A stretch of DNA of 64,000 bases from Lachnospiraceae bacterium (GCA_910575255.1 CAJTEM010000004.1:150611-214610); one strand, 5' to 3'. Positions 1 through 8,671 are shown, counted from the first letter of the stretch. Translations and numbers: made by a program. The notes: a model not told the origin generated them from the sequence alone.

Positions 1-272
1 CCGATGAGACGGCCCGGTCCTTGTATCAGGCAGTAAATGGCGTAGACGAGATGACGGCCATTATCGGACAGATTTCAGAGGCCAGCAGCGCTCAGGCCGA
101 TTCCATCTCCCAGGTTACCATGGGGATTGACCAGATTTCCAGTGTGGTGCAGACAAACTCGGCAACTGCCCAGGAGAGCGCGGCAGCAAGTGAAGAACTG
201 TCCAGCCAGTCCCAGATGATGAAGAGCCTTGTGGACCGGTTTAAGCTGAGAGGCGGTGCCAGGGGGAAATAA
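1..272 (+). CDS. Methyl-accepting chemotaxis protein, C-terminal fragment (cut by window start)
   Basis: The reading frame is open from base 3 and ends at a TAA at 270-272, so only the last ~89 residues are visible. The fragment is an alanine/serine/glutamine-rich helix with heptad character, containing ISEASSAQADSISQ and NSATAQESAAASEELS. This is typical of the distal arm of the cytoplasmic signalling hairpin of chemoreceptors, with a likely methylation stretch around TAQESAAASEEL. Such proteins sit in the membrane, sense ligands through an upstream domain and control the CheA kinase. The ligand-binding, HAMP and hairpin-tip regions lie outside the window, so the stimulus cannot be guessed. 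A TTG at 21 is internal, not a start. Confidence 0.85.
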   Translation, partial: DETARSLYQAVNGVDEMTAIIGQISEASSAQADSISQVTMGIDQISSVVQTNSATAQESAAASEELSSQSQMMKSLVDRFKLRGGARGK

Positions 273-279
273 ATTCTTC

Positions 280-308
280 TTGACATTTCCGCCAGAATAG
301 GGTATCCT
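280..308 (+). promoter_or_regulatory. Promoter of the T-box/trpB2 transcript
   Basis: TTGACA at 280-285 and TATCCT at 303-308 are separated by 17 bases, immediately upstream of the T-box leader. Transcription should start near 315. Confidence 0.7.
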
Positions 309-311
309 ATC

Positions 312-591
312 GCTAAGTCGATTAGTTACAAACCAATGACCGGGACGAGTAGTTGCCTGAAATATGCACAGAGAGCCGCAGATGGTGGGATTGCGGTGAC
401 AGGAAGGGCAGGGAATGGACCCGGGAGGGCGAGCTGAAAGAGATTTCGAGTAGGTGAGACGTGTCTGCACGTTACAGCAGAGCCGGTATGTCAGTACACG
501 GAAAAAAGTGCATTCGGAAGAATGAATTTAGGTGGCACCGCAGAAGTGAGAGCTCCTGTCCTATGGTTAATGTAGGAACAGGAGTTTTTTT
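312..591 (+). promoter_or_regulatory. T-box riboswitch, tryptophan specifier
   Basis: The canonical T-box sequence AGGTGGCACCGC lies at 530-541 and is followed by an intrinsic terminator at 552-591. Stem I begins around GACGAGTAG (343-351), carries the apical GGTGGGA-type loop near 384-390, and returns through GGGAATGGACC. In that stretch TGG at 416-418 sits in the specifier position (GAA-TGG-A). UGG is the Trp codon, so uncharged tRNA-Trp should pair here and stabilise the antiterminator. The downstream gene is a tryptophan synthase beta chain, which fits. The 5' boundary is approximate. Confidence 0.93.
552..591 (+). terminator. T-box intrinsic terminator
   Basis: CTCCTGTCCTA pairs with TAGGAACAGGAG (one bulge) and is followed by a run of T at 584-591. 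It is the alternative to the antiterminator formed with the T-box sequence just upstream. Confidence 0.9.
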
Positions 592-644
592 GTTCTTTGC
601 AACTAATTAGACAAAAAGACCCAAGGCGGAGAAAGGAAACGAAT

Positions 645-2024
645 ATGGAACAGAACATCCCTTACAAAATTTATCTGGAAGAGCAGGAGATGCCGAAGCA
701 ATGGTACAATGTGCGTGCCGACATGAAGAAGAAGCCGGCGCCGATTCTGAATCCTGGGACTTTGAAACCGGTAACGCTGCAGGAACTGTCAGCGATCTTC
801 TGTGAAGAACTGGCAAAGCAGGAACTGGATGACACAACTCCGTATTTTGATATCCCTCAGGAGATTCGGGATTTTTACCGGATGTATCGTCCGTCTCCTC
901 TGATTCGGGCGTATTGCCTGGAGAAAAAGCTGGAGACTCCGGCGCATATTTATTATAAGTTTGAGGGCAATAACACCTCGGGAAGCCATAAGCTGAATTC
1001 TGCGATTGCTCAGGCCTATTATGCCAGGAAGCAGGGGCTGAAGGGAGTGACGACAGAGACCGGAGCCGGTCAGTGGGGGACAGCGCTGTCCATGGCATGT
1101 GCTTATCTGGATCTGGATTGTCAGGTTTATATGGTAAAATGCTCTTATGAACAGAAGCCGTTCCGCCGTGAGGTGATGCGGACCTATGGAGCGAAGGTGA
1201 CGCCGTCTCCCTCTATGGAGACGGAGGTGGGACGGAAGATGAATAAGGAATTTCCGGGTACGACCGGAAGCCTGGGCTGTGCGATTTCTGAGGCAGTAGA
1301 AGCAGCCGTGACTCAGGATGGTTACCGCTATGTGCTGGGTTCTGTATTGTCACAGGTGCTGCTTCATCAGTCCGTGATCGGCCTGGAAACCAAGGCGGCC
1401 CTGGACAAATACGGGATTCAGGCAGACATCATTATCGGCTGTGCCGGAGGCGGTTCCAATCTCGGCGGACTGATCTCTCCGTTTGCCGGCCAGATGCTTA
1501 AAGGAGAAGCGGACTATCAGATCATTGCCGTGGAGCCGGCATCCTGCCCGAGCCTGACAAGAGGCGTCTATGCCTATGATTTCTGCGATACGGGTAAGGT
1601 GTGTCCGCTGGCGAAGATGTATACGCTTGGAAGCGGATTCATTCCCTCAGCCAGCCATGCCGGAGGCCTCCGCTATCACGGTATGAGCTCTGTGGTGTCT
1701 GAGCTGTATGACCAGGGACTTCTGACCGCCAGGAGCGTGGAGCAGACCGAGGTGTTTAAGGCGGCTCAGATGTTTGCCAAGGTGGAAGGGATTCTGCCGG
1801 CACCGGAGAGCAGCCATGCGATTAAGGTGGCGATTGATGAAGCCTTAAAATGCAAGGAAAGCGGCGAATCAAAGAATATTGTTTTTGGTCTGACAGGCAC
1901 CGGTTATTTTGATATGGTGGCATACCAGCGCTATAATGACGGGGAAATGACTGACATGGTACCCTCAGATGAAGAACTGGCAAAAGCGATTCAGGCATTG
2001 CCAAAGGTGGAAAGAGAACAGTAA
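645..2024 (+). CDS. trpB: Tryptophan synthase beta chain, TrpB2 type (PLP-dependent)
   Basis: A 459-residue enzyme predicted to condense indole with L-serine to make tryptophan in the cytoplasm. The PLP lysine is in SGSHKLNSA (about residue 115), and the phosphate-binding glycine loop GCAGGGSNLGG is at about residue 265. Length and sequence, including an N-terminal IYLEEQEMPKQWYN stretch, fit the longer TrpB2 subfamily rather than the TrpA-partnered TrpB1. I chose the ATG at 645 because AGGCGGAGAAAGG lies a normal distance upstream; an in-frame TTG at 597 would put the start inside the T-box terminator region. No trpA or other trp gene is adjacent, so the enzyme may act as an indole-salvage synthase. 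The Trp-codon T-box upstream should raise expression when charged tRNA-Trp is scarce. Family assignment is secure; the salvage role is inference. Confidence 0.93.
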   Translation: MEQNIPYKIYLEEQEMPKQWYNVRADMKKKPAPILNPGTLKPVTLQELSAIFCEELAKQELDDTTPYFDIPQEIRDFYRMYRPSPLIRAYCLEKKLETPAHIYYKFEGNNTSGSHKLNSAIAQAYYARKQGLKGVTTETGAGQWGTALSMACAYLDLDCQVYMVKCSYEQKPFRREVMRTYGAKVTPSPSMETEVGRKMNKEFPGTTGSLGCAISEAVEAAVTQDGYRYVLGSVLSQVLLHQSVIGLETKAALDKYGIQADIIIGCAGGGSNLGGLISPFAGQMLKGEADYQIIAVEPASCPSLTRGVYAYDFCDTGKVCPLAKMYTLGSGFIPSASHAGGLRYHGMSSVVSELYDQGLLTARSVEQTEVFKAAQMFAKVEGILPAPESSHAIKVAIDEALKCKESGESKNIVFGLTGTGYFDMVAYQRYNDGEMTDMVPSDEELAKAIQALPKVEREQ

Positions 2025-2031
2025 CAGCATG

Positions 2032-2073
2032 GCTGCCGGGAGTTCCCAGTCGGGAGATCCCGGCAGCGTTTTT
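2032..2073 (+). terminator. Intrinsic terminator after trpB
   Basis: GCTGCCGGGA (2032-2041) pairs perfectly with TCCCGGCAGC (2058-2067), followed by GTTTTT. Confidence 0.9.
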
Positions 2074-2075
2074 AA

Positions 2076-2104
2076 TTGACAGATTGATAGCATACCGATA
2101 TAAT
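2076..2104 (+). promoter_or_regulatory. Consensus sigma-A promoter of the acylation operon
   Basis: TTGACA at 2076-2081 and TATAAT at 2099-2104 with exactly 17 bases between them: full consensus in both hexamers. It stands directly behind the trpB terminator and 52 bases before the next start codon. Confidence 0.9.
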
Positions 2105-2155
2105 AGAAAAGAAGTATAAAAACAAAATAGAGCAAAAGATTGCGAGAAGAGGGAC

Positions 2156-2980
2156 ATGAAGAAAAGGCAAAAGGCAGTTCCCGTGTTAACGGCGGCGATA
2201 GGCTTTAGCGTCCTGATGTCGATGGGGTCTCTGGCTGCATATTCGGACAGCGGCCCCGGAGTTGCCAGCCTCTGGAAGCAGGATGAGAGGGGATGGTGGC
2301 ATCCGAATCTGGACGGCTCTTATCCGGCGGATCAGTGGCAGCAGATCAACCGAAAGTGGTATTATTTTGACGCTGAGGGGTATATGAAGGAAAACTGCTG
2401 GATTGAGACAGACGGAAAGTATTACCGGCTGGGCAGTGACGGGGCGATGCTGAGTTCGCAGGAGATCGAGGTGGATGGCAAGACCTATACGCTGAATGAG
2501 AGCGGCGAGGTGACGAACGGGAATCCGCAGGAGATGTCAGAGGCTGAGCTGGCAGTGTATTCCTTAGCTCAGGGGATTGTTTCCCGGATTACGAATGACA
2601 GTATGTCGAAGCCGGACAAAGCAGCGGCGATCTATCGATGGGTGCAGGGGAATATGACTTATACCAGCAATGGCCCTATCGGGGATCCGGTGGAAGGAGC
2701 CATGTACGGTTTCCGCAGGCATTCCGGCTGTTGTTATGAATATTATGCCATGTCACATTATCTGCTTCTGGCTGCAGGAATGCCGAATATAGAAGTGGTG
2801 CGGGCCAGTGACAATCATCATTATTGGAATCTGGTTGACGTGGACGGAACCTGGTATCATTTTGATGCCACTCCGCGCCGGCTGGGCGGCAACTGGTGCC
2901 TGGTGCCGACATCCTATCTGCAGCAAGTGAGCTGGGGATCCCATAATTATGACATTGAGGCTTATCCGAAGACGCCATGA
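2156..2980 (+). CDS. Exported transglutaminase-like protein with cell-wall-binding repeats
   Basis: 274 residues. An N-terminal signal peptide (KKRQK..., hydrophobic to about residue 28) is followed by choline/cell-wall-binding type repeats at about 36-118 (WWHPNLDGSYPADQW, KWYYFDAEGYMKENCW, KYYRLGSDGAML). A transglutaminase-like core lies at about 135-240 with a plausible Cys-His-Asp triad: Cys in SGCCYEYY (~190), His in DNHHYWNLV (~221) and Asp in HFDATP (~236). It should be held at the cell surface by the repeats; transglutaminase-like cores of this kind hydrolyse or transfer amide bonds, substrate unknown. An AAGAGGG ribosome-binding site precedes the ATG. It is the first gene after a consensus promoter, and its stop overlaps the next start (ATGA), so it is translationally coupled to the acylation genes. 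Confidence 0.85.
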   Translation: MKKRQKAVPVLTAAIGFSVLMSMGSLAAYSDSGPGVASLWKQDERGWWHPNLDGSYPADQWQQINRKWYYFDAEGYMKENCWIETDGKYYRLGSDGAMLSSQEIEVDGKTYTLNESGEVTNGNPQEMSEAELAVYSLAQGIVSRITNDSMSKPDKAAAIYRWVQGNMTYTSNGPIGDPVEGAMYGFRRHSGCCYEYYAMSHYLLLAAGMPNIEVVRASDNHHYWNLVDVDGTWYHFDATPRRLGGNWCLVPTSYLQQVSWGSHNYDIEAYPKTP

Positions 2981-4068
2981 GAGAACAGTCAGAGAGAAGG
3001 CTGCGCAGGTACGGGGTTCTGGCGGGAATGCTGGCAGTGTTTCTATGTGCAATGGCTGTCATACAGCAGCTTCTGATCCCCAAATATATGGGAACCGTAA
3101 TAGAGGGGAATTTTACAGAGGAATACTATCGGGATTCTACGAAGCATGAGCTGCTGATCATCGGGAACTGCGAGTCCTATGAGAATCTTTCTCCCATGAA
3201 GCTGTGGGAAGAGTACGGGATTACCAGCTATATCCGGGGGAATTCCAATCAGCTGATTCCGCAGTCCTATTATCTTCTGCGGGAGGCGCTGCGGAAGGAG
3301 AGGCCGAAGGTGGTGCTTCTGAATATTCAGGCGATGATGGTGGACGGACAGAGCTCGGAAGAATATAACCGTATGGTTTTTGACGGGATGAAGTGGTCAG
3401 GGGATAAGCTGGAGGGGATTCTGAGCAGCAGAACCAAAGAAGAATCTTTGACGGAATATCTTTTTCCCATTCTCCGCTATCACAGCCGCTGGAGTGAGCT
3501 TTCCGAAGAGGATTTTCGCTATGCGTTTCAGGAAAAGCCGCTTACAAGCTACAATGGCTATTATCTGCGGGCGGATATCCGGCCTTATACGGAGTTCCCG
3601 ACTGAACGCAGGCGGATTGATTATACCTTTCCCGAGCAGAACTTAAGATATCTGGAACGGATCTGGCAGCTGTGCCGGGAGAATAGGATTGCTCTGGTTC
3701 TGATGAAGGCGCCGAGCCTGTATCCGGTATGGGTACCTCCTTATGAGGAGCAGATAGCGGAGTTTGCCAGAGAGAGGAATATCGATTATATCAATACCCT
3801 GCTCTACACAGATGAGATAGGACTCGATATGAATGTGGATACCTATGACGAAGGACTGCATCTGAATGTATATGGGGCGGAGAAGCTTTCCGTGTGGTTG
3901 GGGAAAGATTTGAAGGAACGATATGGCTTGACGGATTTTCGCGAGGATGAAGCATTGGCTCAGGTATATAACAAGCGCCTGGAGGAATATATATGGGAGA
4001 AAGCAGAGCAGAAGGCGGAATTCGAGGAATTGGGTTATATCAGTAAATATACCTTTCAGGAGGAATAA
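2977..4068 (+). CDS. Membrane-anchored SGNH-like protein, partner of the MBOAT acyltransferase
   Basis: 363 residues with one N-terminal membrane segment (about 14-33) and an extracytoplasmic domain of the DltD/AlgX-like SGNH type. The usual GxS block appears as LLIIGNCESYENLSP (~65), and a C-terminal block with Asp and His is present in YDEGLHLNVYGAEKLS (~290). The nucleophile position is not the standard GDS/GSS, so catalysis is uncertain. Together with the MBOAT gene two places downstream, it suggests transfer of acyl groups onto a surface glycan: MBOAT brings acyl across the membrane and the SGNH partner delivers it. The start ATG overlaps the previous stop by four bases. Confidence 0.75.
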   Translation: MREQSERRLRRYGVLAGMLAVFLCAMAVIQQLLIPKYMGTVIEGNFTEEYYRDSTKHELLIIGNCESYENLSPMKLWEEYGITSYIRGNSNQLIPQSYYLLREALRKERPKVVLLNIQAMMVDGQSSEEYNRMVFDGMKWSGDKLEGILSSRTKEESLTEYLFPILRYHSRWSELSEEDFRYAFQEKPLTSYNGYYLRADIRPYTEFPTERRRIDYTFPEQNLRYLERIWQLCRENRIALVLMKAPSLYPVWVPPYEEQIAEFARERNIDYINTLLYTDEIGLDMNVDTYDEGLHLNVYGAEKLSVWLGKDLKERYGLTDFREDEALAQVYNKRLEEYIWEKAEQKAEFEELGYISKYTFQEE

Positions 4069-4072
4069 GAGT

Positions 4073-4582
4073 ATGAGGACAGAGAAAAGAACAGGCAGAA
4101 GGATGACAGCGGCGGCATTGGCTGCGGTGATGGTTTGGACGGCTTCCTTTGGTTCGATGGCAGCGGAGCAGAAGAACCAATATCGTTTTCCCTATCAGGA
4201 GCAACAGGTAGAGGTCGGTATGGCGGCGGATGCTGCTTTCAAGATTCTTGGCAAGGAGAAGAGTTCCAAGATCCTGGTGAACTGCGCCGATGACAGCGGC
4301 ACTGAAAAGGCCTATCTCTATGATGAGTTTGAGGTTATCACTTCCAGGGAAGGGAAAAAGGAGGTGGTCAAGGAGATCACGCTGACGGGAAGCCAGGTAA
4401 GTACAGAGGAGGGAATCAAGGTAGGGGATCTTCCTTCTTCTGTAAAAAAAGCATATCCTGGGATCAAGGGGGAGATGGGGCTTTACACCATTAGTCTGGG
4501 AGAGACCCAGCTGATTATCGACTGCGGTTTTCAGGACGACAAGGTAGAGACGATCACCTATTTGGCGGCTGAGAAGAAATGA
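4073..4582 (+). CDS. Small exported protein of unknown function in the acylation operon
   Basis: 169 residues with a clear signal peptide (RTEKRTGRR, then a hydrophobic stretch ending in GSMAAE, cleavage near residue 27). I do not recognise a domain. The mature part has short repeated beta-like segments (QVEVGMAADAAFKILG, ITLTGSQVSTEEGIKVGD), reminiscent of small exported proteins with a G-x-x-x-x-x-x-LG turn. The ATG at 4073 has AGGAGG at 4058-4063. An upstream in-frame ATG at 3947 lies inside the SGNH gene and is rejected. Its stop overlaps the MBOAT start, so the product probably works at the cell surface with that system; this is inference from context. Confidence 0.7.
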   Translation: MRTEKRTGRRMTAAALAAVMVWTASFGSMAAEQKNQYRFPYQEQQVEVGMAADAAFKILGKEKSSKILVNCADDSGTEKAYLYDEFEVITSREGKKEVVKEITLTGSQVSTEEGIKVGDLPSSVKKAYPGIKGEMGLYTISLGETQLIIDCGFQDDKVETITYLAAEKK

Positions 4583-6153
4583 TGAGCTATACATCGTACG
4601 GATTTCTCCTTCTGACAGCAGCAGGATTGGCCGTTACGGGGATCTTACGCCAGTCAGGGAAAAGATGGGTATTGCTGGCAATGAGCCTGGTTTTCATGGC
4701 AGCGGCCGGCGGATATGAGACGGTATTATTCTGGTTTGTCAGCACGGCGGCGGGGTTTGCCGCCGCGCTTTTGCTTGAGGAGAATTTTTCAGCCGGACGT
4801 ATTTTCAGAGTCAGACGGGAGGAGAAGAGGCGGACTTCCGGAGAGGGCCGTATGCCTGGTGAAGATGAGACACCTGCCGGGGCTTCTGCTTTTGCAGGCA
4901 GGCGAAAAAGAGGGATTCTGCTGATAGTCGTGGCTTTTCAGCTGGCACTGCTGGCCTGGTTTAAATATGCCAATCTCCCGGGGTATACGGCGGAGGCTTT
5001 TTATGAGCTGACCGGGCGGGAGTACGAATGGGAATTGATTGAGCGGGTATCTCTGACGGGAATCTCCTTTTATACTCTGATGATCATCGGGTATGAGATC
5101 GATGTGTACCGGGGAGAGACAAAAGCGGTACGCTCTTTTCCGAAATTTTCTCTGTTTACGGGATATTTCGGGCATTTTCTTCAGGGGCCGATCGATACCT
5201 GGGAGGGGGCCGGGGATAGCCTGGCCTCGCCGGCGAGGGTTTCGTTTTCCGATGTACAGGACGGATGTCTGCGTATCCTGTCCGGCCTGTTTCTGAAACT
5301 GGTGATTTCAGAGAGGCTGGCCGTGATGGTGGATACGGTCTATGGAGATTATTCCTCTTACGGCGGGGGGTATCTGATGCTGGCAGCGGTTGCTTTTTCC
5401 CTGCAGCTGTATACGGATTTCTGTGGCTGTATGGACCTGGTCTGCGGGGTATCCCGGTTGTTTGGCGTCCGTCTGGCGGAGAACTTCCGGCAGCCGTTCT
5501 TTTCGGAATCCGTGTCCGAATTCTGGAGGCGCTGGCATATTACGTTGGGGGCATTTCTGAGAAAATATGTCTATATTCCTCTGGGCGGGAACCGGAAGGG
5601 CGTGCTGCGAAAGTATGGCAATACCCTGGCAGTGTTTTTGCTGAGCGGATTGTGGCATGGGGGGAAATGGACCTTTATCATCGGCACCGGACTGCTGCAG
5701 GGCGTCTACATGATAATCGGAGCATTGCTGGAACCGCTGGCCATTGCCTTTTTTCGGTTTGTCCGGGTGAAGCGGACAGCACCCATTTTGCGGCTTCTGC
5801 GCCGGATCCGTACCTTTGTGCTGATTACGGTCGGTTTTGTGCTGTTCCGCTCGGATACGCTGACAATGGCCGGTGAGATTCTTCTGGGGATGCTCAGGCA
5901 GAGCCGGTATCCGGAATACGCAGAAGGTGTCTGGCATTCCGGTCTGGGAGCGGCGGACTTTGCGGTTCTGCTGATCGCTCTGACTGTGCTGTTTCTGATC
6001 TCTTTGTGGAGAGAAAAGCGGGGAGAGGAAAAGCTTCTGCGGGGAGAGGCAATCCGGACCATAGCATGCTTTGGAATGCTGTTTCTGATTCTGGTGTTTG
6101 GCTGTTATGGCAAGGGGTATGACAGTTCTTCTTTTATTTATTCGCGGTTCTGA
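4579..6153 (+). CDS. MBOAT-family membrane O-acyltransferase (AlgI/DltB-like)
   Basis: 524 residues, strongly hydrophobic with about ten membrane segments. Two family signatures are visible: YIPLGGNRKG (~331) and the catalytic histidine stretch LSGLWHGGKWTF (~354-365). MBOAT proteins move an acyl group, usually acetyl or D-alanyl from a cytosolic donor, across the membrane to an outside acceptor. A charged cytoplasmic loop at ~75-112 (RREEKRRTSGEGRMPGE) is unusually long. The start is the first of two adjacent ATGs, overlapping the stop of the small exported protein. It is the last gene of the operon; the acceptor is probably a wall polymer or capsule, but the sequence does not say which. Confidence 0.88.
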   Translation: MMSYTSYGFLLLTAAGLAVTGILRQSGKRWVLLAMSLVFMAAAGGYETVLFWFVSTAAGFAAALLLEENFSAGRIFRVRREEKRRTSGEGRMPGEDETPAGASAFAGRRKRGILLIVVAFQLALLAWFKYANLPGYTAEAFYELTGREYEWELIERVSLTGISFYTLMIIGYEIDVYRGETKAVRSFPKFSLFTGYFGHFLQGPIDTWEGAGDSLASPARVSFSDVQDGCLRILSGLFLKLVISERLAVMVDTVYGDYSSYGGGYLMLAAVAFSLQLYTDFCGCMDLVCGVSRLFGVRLAENFRQPFFSESVSEFWRRWHITLGAFLRKYVYIPLGGNRKGVLRKYGNTLAVFLLSGLWHGGKWTFIIGTGLLQGVYMIIGALLEPLAIAFFRFVRVKRTAPILRLLRRIRTFVLITVGFVLFRSDTLTMAGEILLGMLRQSRYPEYAEGVWHSGLGAADFAVLLIALTVLFLISLWREKRGEEKLLRGEAIRTIACFGMLFLILVFGCYGKGYDSSSFIYSRF

Positions 6154-6295
6154 TCTGCAGGACTCGGAACTCGAAATCGAAATCGAAATCCGGGATTCAA
6201 GATCCGGGATCCAAAACCCGGCATTCAAAATCTGGTTCCTCAGATTCAATAACAGAATGTGTCGGGAACAGGAATCGTTGACAAAAATGGGTCGA

Positions 6296-6344
6296 GAGCG
6301 TGTTTGAAAATTGCTTTGCCGGGAATGGATTTTCAAACATGCTC
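6296..6344. repeat. Palindromic intergenic repeat
   Basis: GAGCGTGTTTGAAAA (6296-6310) pairs with TTTTCAAACATGCTC (6330-6344), 14 of 15 bases, with a 19-base loop and no T-run, so it is not a terminator. It looks like a dispersed REP-type element. The rest of 6154-6438 holds only short CCGGGATTC-like and GAAATC direct repeats and no convincing gene. Confidence 0.7.
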
Positions 6345-6438
6345 AGGAAGGAAACGGATAGGATTCCAGGGAGGGAGAACGTGGGGAGCGCTGTCCGAAG
6401 GAAAACGGCGTATCAGGAGCAGCTGGAGGGAAGCAAAG

Positions 6439-8559
6439 ATGCTGTATCAGATCCAGGACGGAACCTTGTCCATGGGCGGGCATGTGGTTCTGTCACATAT
6501 TTATTTTGAAATTAAGGGAAAAGAGAAAAGTGCCGTGGTGGGAAGTAACGGGGCGGGGAAGACGACACTTCTTCGCCTGATTGCCGGGGAGCTGGAGCTG
6601 GATCGGGATGATCGCAGAAGCGGGCCGGGAATCAGCCAGTCCCGCCGGCTGACCATAGGCATGCTGAGACAGCAGGCCTTTTTCGATGGAAGCAAGAGCG
6701 TGGAGGAGGAGCTTCTGGAGCATTGTCCCAAGGGTGACGGGTATGACCAGGAGCGGCTGGAATATGAGCGGGAATATGATATTTTATTCACCGGCTTTGG
6801 TTTTTGCAGGGAAGATAAGAAAAGGCGGCTGGAGGAATTCTCGGGAGGGGAGCAGACACGGATCGCCCTGATCCGCCTGTTGCTTCAGAAACCGGATATC
6901 CTGTTGCTGGATGAGCCGACGAATCATCTGGATATGGAGACGGTTCAGTGGTTAGAGGAATATCTGCAGGGGTATGAACATGCGGTGGTGATGGTTTCCC
7001 ATGACCGGTTTTTCCTGGATCAGACGGCAGAAGTGGTCTGGGAGCTGAAAAAAGGGAGACTGGTCCGTTATCCGGGGAATTATACCCGCTATCGGGAGCA
7101 GAAAAGGAAAAATACCATTTTGCAGAAAAAGGCCTGGGAACGGCAGCAGCAAGAGAGAGCCCGCCTGGAAGCGGTGATTGAGCGGTTCAAGCATAAGCCT
7201 TCCAAGGCGGCTTTTGCCCGTGCAAAGAAAAAGCAGCTGGAGCGGATGGAGAAGGCGGAACCACCGGATTCTGAGGAGTTTCCTTTGTTTACCGGGGAGA
7301 TCCATCCCCAGATCCCTGGCGGGAAGTGGGTGCTGGAGGCGGAACATCTGAAGCTGGGATATGACCGGCCTCTTCTGGAGCTGTCCCTGCGGATCCGCCG
7401 GGGGCAGAAGATCGGGCTTCTGGGCCCGAATGGCGTGGGGAAAAGCACTTTTTTGAAAACAGCGGCCGGAATTTTGCCGGCGCTGGCCGGGGAATGGAGC
7501 CTGGGGAATCATATAACCATAGGATATTTTGACCAGCATTCCTCACAGCTGGAATCGGAAAAGAGTGTGCTGAAACATTTTCATGACCAGTTTCCGGTGC
7601 TGACGGAAAAGGAGGTCCGTTCCGTTCTGGGAGCTTATCTGTTTGGGGGAAGGGAGGCTTCCCGGAGAGTCAGCGATTTGTCCGGTGGGGAGAAAGCGAG
7701 ACTGGTGCTGGCGGAGCTTTTGCAGAGCCGGCCGAATTTCCTGATTCTGGATGAGCCGACCAATCACATGGATATTAGGGCAAAGGAGACTTTTGAATCG
7801 GCATTTCGTGCCTATACGGGGACGATTCTGTTCGTGTCCCATGACCGGTATTTTATCCGCCAGGTGGCAGAGTCCGTTCTGATCTTTGAAAACGGCCGGG
7901 CGTCGTATTATCCGTTTGGCTATGAGCATTATCTGGAACAGAAAAAAAAGAAGGGGAACGGTGGCAGCCTGACGGCGCAGATACGGGCAGAGGATCAGGC
8001 ATTGATTGAGTCACTGCGTGCCGTGCCCCGGGCAGAGCGCCACAGCCTGAGAGAGGTGGGCACAGAAGCCGCCTATGAAGACTGGAGGCTGCGTCCGGCG
8101 AGGGAGAGGATGGAAGAGGCGGGGGAACGCTATGAGAAGATCTTGCGTCAGGCAGAGGAATGGAGGAAGAGCTGGCAGGAAAGCCGGGAGTTCTGGGAAT
8201 GGGCGACAGGAGGACCGGGGGAGAGGGAAGAAGATCCGGTAGAGAAAGGGGAAGACCTGGCAGGGACGGGGGAAGAACCGATAGGGACGGGGGAAGAACC
8301 GATAGGGACGAAGGAAGGCCTGGCAGGGACGAAGGAAGATCCGGCAGGGACGGAAGAAGGCCTGGCAGAGACTAAGGAAGAAGACCTGGCAGGAAGCGGC
8401 CGGGCGGCCGGGGAAAGGAAAAAGGAAGCAGAGAAGGCAAAACGGGATGAACACGGGCGGGAATCCCGGTATTGGCAAAATGAAGTCCGGGATGCCTGGG
8501 AAGAGTGGCATGCGAGCTGTCTGGCATGGTTGGAAGTTTGGGAGGAAGTCAGTTTCTGA
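6439..8559 (+). CDS. ABC-F ATPase with an acidic repeat-containing C-terminal extension
   Basis: 706 residues with two ABC domains and no membrane segment. Domain 1 has Walker A GSNGAGKTT (~35), signature SGGEQTRIAL (~134) and Walker B LLLDEPTNHLD (~155). Domain 2 has GPNGVGKST (~330), SGGEKARLVL (~414) and LILDEPTNHMD (~435). The duplicated domains with a charged linker define the ABC-F class of ribosome-binding proteins acting in translation or antibiotic protection; which subgroup cannot be told here. After ~residue 500 comes an extension of about 200 residues containing seven 7-residue repeats (TGEEPIG type, ~597-651) and a charged helical end. I chose the ATG at 6439 because GGAGGG lies 9 bases upstream; the frame stays open upstream to 6259 but that stretch contains the palindrome. 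Confidence 0.88.
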   Translation: MLYQIQDGTLSMGGHVVLSHIYFEIKGKEKSAVVGSNGAGKTTLLRLIAGELELDRDDRRSGPGISQSRRLTIGMLRQQAFFDGSKSVEEELLEHCPKGDGYDQERLEYEREYDILFTGFGFCREDKKRRLEEFSGGEQTRIALIRLLLQKPDILLLDEPTNHLDMETVQWLEEYLQGYEHAVVMVSHDRFFLDQTAEVVWELKKGRLVRYPGNYTRYREQKRKNTILQKKAWERQQQERARLEAVIERFKHKPSKAAFARAKKKQLERMEKAEPPDSEEFPLFTGEIHPQIPGGKWVLEAEHLKLGYDRPLLELSLRIRRGQKIGLLGPNGVGKSTFLKTAAGILPALAGEWSLGNHITIGYFDQHSSQLESEKSVLKHFHDQFPVLTEKEVRSVLGAYLFGGREASRRVSDLSGGEKARLVLAELLQSRPNFLILDEPTNHMDIRAKETFESAFRAYTGTILFVSHDRYFIRQVAESVLIFENGRASYYPFGYEHYLEQKKKKGNGGSLTAQIRAEDQALIESLRAVPRAERHSLREVGTEAAYEDWRLRPARERMEEAGERYEKILRQAEEWRKSWQESREFWEWATGGPGEREEDPVEKGEDLAGTGEEPIGTGEEPIGTKEGLAGTKEDPAGTEEGLAETKEEDLAGSGRAAGERKKEAEKAKRDEHGRESRYWQNEVRDAWEEWHASCLAWLEVWEEVSF
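8229..8392 (+). repeat. 21-bp tandem repeat inside the ABC-F gene
   Basis: About seven imperfect units of 21 bases encode TGEEPIG, TKEGLAG, TKEDPAG, TEEGLAE and similar. Because the unit is a multiple of three, copy-number change keeps the reading frame. Two adjacent units are identical at the DNA level. Confidence 0.9.
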
Positions 8560-8642
8560 TTGTAAAAAAGAATGATTTGGTATACTATATTTATAAAGAA
8601 TATGGCTGCAAAAGTTAGAAAAACTAAAGAGGATCCTAGAAC

Positions 8643-8671
8643 TTGACATACAGAAAGATTTGTATTATGAT
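8643..8671 (+). promoter_or_regulatory. Promoter of the Panacea/ATPase islet
   Basis: TTGACA at 8643-8648 and TATGAT at 8666-8671 with a 17-base spacer, about 110 bases before the first gene of the islet. The AT-rich stretch 8560-8642 before it shows no gene. Confidence 0.75.

Noticed and set aside
6259..6438. N-terminal extension of the ABC-F protein
   Set aside because: The extra 60 residues cover the intergenic palindrome and lack a ribosome-binding site; the ATG at 6439 has one and fits the family start.
8229..8392. Regular short repeats as a possible CRISPR array
   Set aside because: Units are contiguous without spacers and lie in frame inside a coding region; the same holds for the repeats at 15239 and 17342.
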